From NCBI GenBank assembly GCA_002774415.1, contig PEYL01000079.1, positions 1-38,825 of the forward strand: a stretch of DNA of 38,825 nucleotides. Reading direction: 5' to 3'. The notes beneath the pieces are model-generated. The model ran no database searches. It had not been told where the DNA came from and saw only the letters and a program-made list of their open reading frames with translations. Both the position numbers and the translations under genes were made by a program. Numbering within the stretch: the stretch's first letter is position 1; each line of letters opens with the position of its first letter. Positions 37,381 through 38,825 of the stretch are shown here, piece by piece. Origin of the DNA: Candidatus Portnoybacteria bacterium CG08_land_8_20_14_0_20_40_83 (GTDB lineage Bacteria; Patescibacteriota; Minisyncoccia; Portnoybacterales; GWB1-42-6).

Positions 37381-38562
37381 TCAAGAAAGCCTGTTTTTAA
37401 AATCTTTGTATCCAAATTTTTTAATAACCTTGATTTTCCCCATTTTATCTCTTAAAGCGATAGACGGCAATTGCATACCGTTAAAAGTGGTATTTTTGAC
37501 CATCGTATAGATTACCATGTTAAAAAAAATCAATTTTGATCCAATTGTTAAAGGTTTTGGGGAAGAATAATCGCCTATTATATCGCCTGCCAGACAGCTT
37601 GGGCCGCCAAGGCGGTAGACATACGGATATTGATTGCGCTTTCCCGCTCCCAGTATTTGAGGCCAATAAGGCATCTCGAGCACATCGGGCATATGGCAGG
37701 CAGCCGAAACATCAAGAATCGCAATATTCATCTTATTTTTAAAAATATCTATGACTCGCGCCACAAGCACGCCTGCGTTTAATGCTATTGCCTCGCCGGG
37801 TTCCAAATAAATTTGCAAATGGGGATATCTCTTTTTAAAATCTTTAATAATTTGGCAAAGTAGCTTGATGTCATAATTTTTACGAGTTATATGATGGCCT
37901 CCGCCAAAGTTTACCCATTTCATTTGAGGAAGAAATTCTCCGAACTTTTTTTCAAAGACCTTAAGCGTTCGGCCCAAGGCATCTGCGTTATTTTCGCAGA
38001 GACAATGAAAATGTAAACCTTCAATACCTTTTAAATTTTTGGGTTCAAAATTTTCCATTGTTACTCCGAGGCGAGAAAGAGAGCCGCAGGGGTCATAAAA
38101 CGAAATTTTTACTTCGCTGTGTTCCGGATTGACTCTGATGCCACATGAAATTTTTTTGTGAAGCACCCGCCTGCGATATTTTTTCCACTGCGAAAAAGAA
38201 TTAAACACAATATGGTCTGCGTATCGCATTATGCCGGCAAAATCTTTCTCTGTGTAGGCCGGCGAAAAAACATGGACTTCTTTTTTGAATTCTTCAAAAC
38301 CAAGCCTCGTTTCATTGAGCGAACTGGCCGCCACGCCGCACAAATATTTTCTGATTATCCCAAATACCGAAAACATGGCAAAGCCTTTCAGTGCTATCAA
38401 AATCTTGCAGCCGGTATCCTTTTGAACTTTTGCCAGAATCTTTAAATTTTTTTCCAAACGGTTTTTGTCAACCACATAACAGGGCGTTTGAATATCGCCA
38501 AAATCTCCGGCCTTCCAGCCTGTTTTATCAATCCAAGGTTCTATAAAAACTTTTTTTGCCAT
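37381..38562 (-). CDS. nspC: Carboxynorspermidine/carboxyspermidine decarboxylase
   Basis: The PLP enzyme decarboxylates carboxy(nor)spermidine to (nor)spermidine. It is an alanine racemase-fold decarboxylase of 393 residues. The PLP lysine is in LIALKGFAMF (K59). Further signatures are GLHFHCLCENNADAL, VNFGGGHHI, and the C-terminal catalytic cysteine in GGPSCLAGDIIGDY. EPGEAIALNAGVLVARVIDI matches the phosphate-binding region. It follows the saccharopine-dehydrogenase-like gene across a terminator hairpin and is 14 nt ahead of murB. The alternative substrate carboxyaminopropyl-agmatine, described for related enzymes, cannot be excluded by sequence alone. Confidence 0.92.
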   Translation of the reverse strand: MAKKVFIEPWIDKTGWKAGDFGDIQTPCYVVDKNRLEKNLKILAKVQKDTGCKILIALKGFAMFSVFGIIRKYLCGVAASSLNETRLGFEEFKKEVHVFSPAYTEKDFAGIMRYADHIVFNSFSQWKKYRRRVLHKKISCGIRVNPEHSEVKISFYDPCGSLSRLGVTMENFEPKNLKGIEGLHFHCLCENNADALGRTLKVFEKKFGEFLPQMKWVNFGGGHHITRKNYDIKLLCQIIKDFKKRYPHLQIYLEPGEAIALNAGVLVARVIDIFKNKMNIAILDVSAACHMPDVLEMPYWPQILGAGKRNQYPYVYRLGGPSCLAGDIIGDYSSPKPLTIGSKLIFFNMVIYTMVKNTTFNGMQLPSIALRDKMGKIKVIKKFGYKDFKNRLS

Positions 38563-38581
38563 ACGTATTGATTATAATCGC

Positions 38582-38620
38582 AAAAAGAAAAAACGCCAAA
38601 AGGATTCTATCCTTTTGGCG
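38582..38620 (-). terminator. Rho-independent terminator after the dehydrogenase gene
   Basis: CGCCAAAAGGATTCTATCCT through TTTTGGCG (38594-38620) is a perfect hairpin with a 4-nt loop, followed on the minus strand by a T-rich tract. It separates the dehydrogenase from nspC, which lies only 20 nt further on. Confidence 0.85.
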
Positions 38621-38627
38621 CCGTATT

Positions 38628-38825
38628 TTAAAAATCTTTTTGAAGAAATTCCGGAACTTCCTTCAGTTTTTTAACTTTCCAGGAAAGCCCTAATCTCGCC
38701 AACTCCTCCAGGAAAACCTTGGAATCAAACGCTGGATCTTCGGTGTTTTTAACTCCGAACACGCCTTTCCCCCATTTGCCTTCTATGATTAATTTCGCGG
38801 CGACGACTGTCGGAACTGCTGTTGT
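38628..38825 (-). CDS. Saccharopine dehydrogenase-like carboxynorspermidine synthase (C-terminal part)
   Basis: Only the last 65 codons are in the window, ending in TAA at 38628. The translation TTAVPTVVAAKLIIEGKWGK, then GVFGVKNTEDPAFDSKVFLEELARLGLSW, matches the C-terminal substrate-binding part of the saccharopine dehydrogenase / carboxynorspermidine synthase family. In polyamine pathways this enzyme condenses aspartate semialdehyde with a diamine using NADPH to form the carboxyl intermediate that nspC decarboxylates. Adjacency to nspC supports that role over lysine metabolism. The N-terminal Rossmann domain lies outside the window. Confidence 0.85.
   Translation of the reverse strand, partial: TTAVPTVVAAKLIIEGKWGKGVFGVKNTEDPAFDSKVFLEELARLGLSWKVKKLKEVPEFLQKDF

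Noticed and set aside
37367..37384. TTG start for murB overlapping nspC
   Set aside because: The ATG at 37366 gives a clean 14-nt gap and a usual MurB start.
1..38825. Alternative genetic code (UGA as glycine)
   Set aside because: mnmA, nspC and the gene at 3731 end in TGA at natural C-termini, and no conserved gene reads through TGA.
1..38825. tRNA, rRNA or transposase genes
   Set aside because: No tRNA-like cloverleaf with conserved TPsiC/acceptor bases, no rRNA motifs and no transposase-like protein was seen on either strand.

Overview
The window looks like a chromosomal segment of a Patescibacteria/CPR bacterium, most likely from the Parcubacteria side. No marker was searched, so this placement is an inference. 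It rests on the compact gene set, an EF-P loop of the MQQRKP type, a short AlaS without its C-terminal domain, the baseplate-J-like/PilM pair, the DUF8128-like/TraG-like ATPase pair, rarely visible Shine-Dalgarno sites, and many small palindromic repeats. TGA is used as a normal stop (mnmA, nspC and the gene at 3731), so the code is standard.

Layout. 1-2285 (minus): mreB (cut at the window edge) and murA, for cell shape and wall synthesis. 2566-4630 (plus): a membrane-anchored PEGA/beta-propeller protein and an unrecognised zinc-knuckle protein. 4687-9746 (minus): the translation/transcription operon infA-rpmJ-rpsM-rpsK-rpsD-rpoA-rplQ-rplM-rpsI, with repeat elements in several spacers. 10016-16584 (minus): a baseplate-J-like membrane protein, a PilM/FtsA-like ATPase, alaS and mnmA. 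16622-17194 (plus): efp. 17280-24212 (minus): a TraG/VirD4-like ATPase with its DUF8128-like membrane partner, a sigma-region-4/HARE regulator, then secF and secD. 24649-27069: an RRM protein, two doubtful small ORFs, a four-helix-bundle S23 protein, an ASCH protein and an unknown conserved protein. 27082-29763: secA. 29910-38825 (minus): a polyamine locus interleaved with an unusual cassette and with hpf and murB.

The polyamine locus holds a saccharopine-dehydrogenase-like carboxynorspermidine synthase (partial), nspC, pyruvoyl arginine decarboxylase, a deoxyhypusine-synthase-like enzyme and an agmatinase-family hydrolase. Together these could carry arginine through agmatine to spermidine- or homospermidine-type polyamines, which is a notable investment for a CPR genome. 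Between the DHS-like gene and the agmatinase sit three co-oriented, A/T-rich genes: a DUF2156-type GNAT transferase, a SET-domain protein and a PurD-like ATP-grasp ligase. The ligase is 7 nt from speB. This is the best candidate here for an undescribed small-molecule or conjugate system.

The second striking theme is repeat invasion. At least five repeat families occupy the spacers. Palindromic or A/T-rich repeats also appear as in-frame insertions inside mnmA (three), murB (two), alaS, speB and the DUF8128-like gene, and a repeat forms the 3' end of secD. One family also appears to donate the -35 box of the promoters for infA and the RRM gene. I see no tRNA, rRNA, CRISPR array, transposase or integrase.
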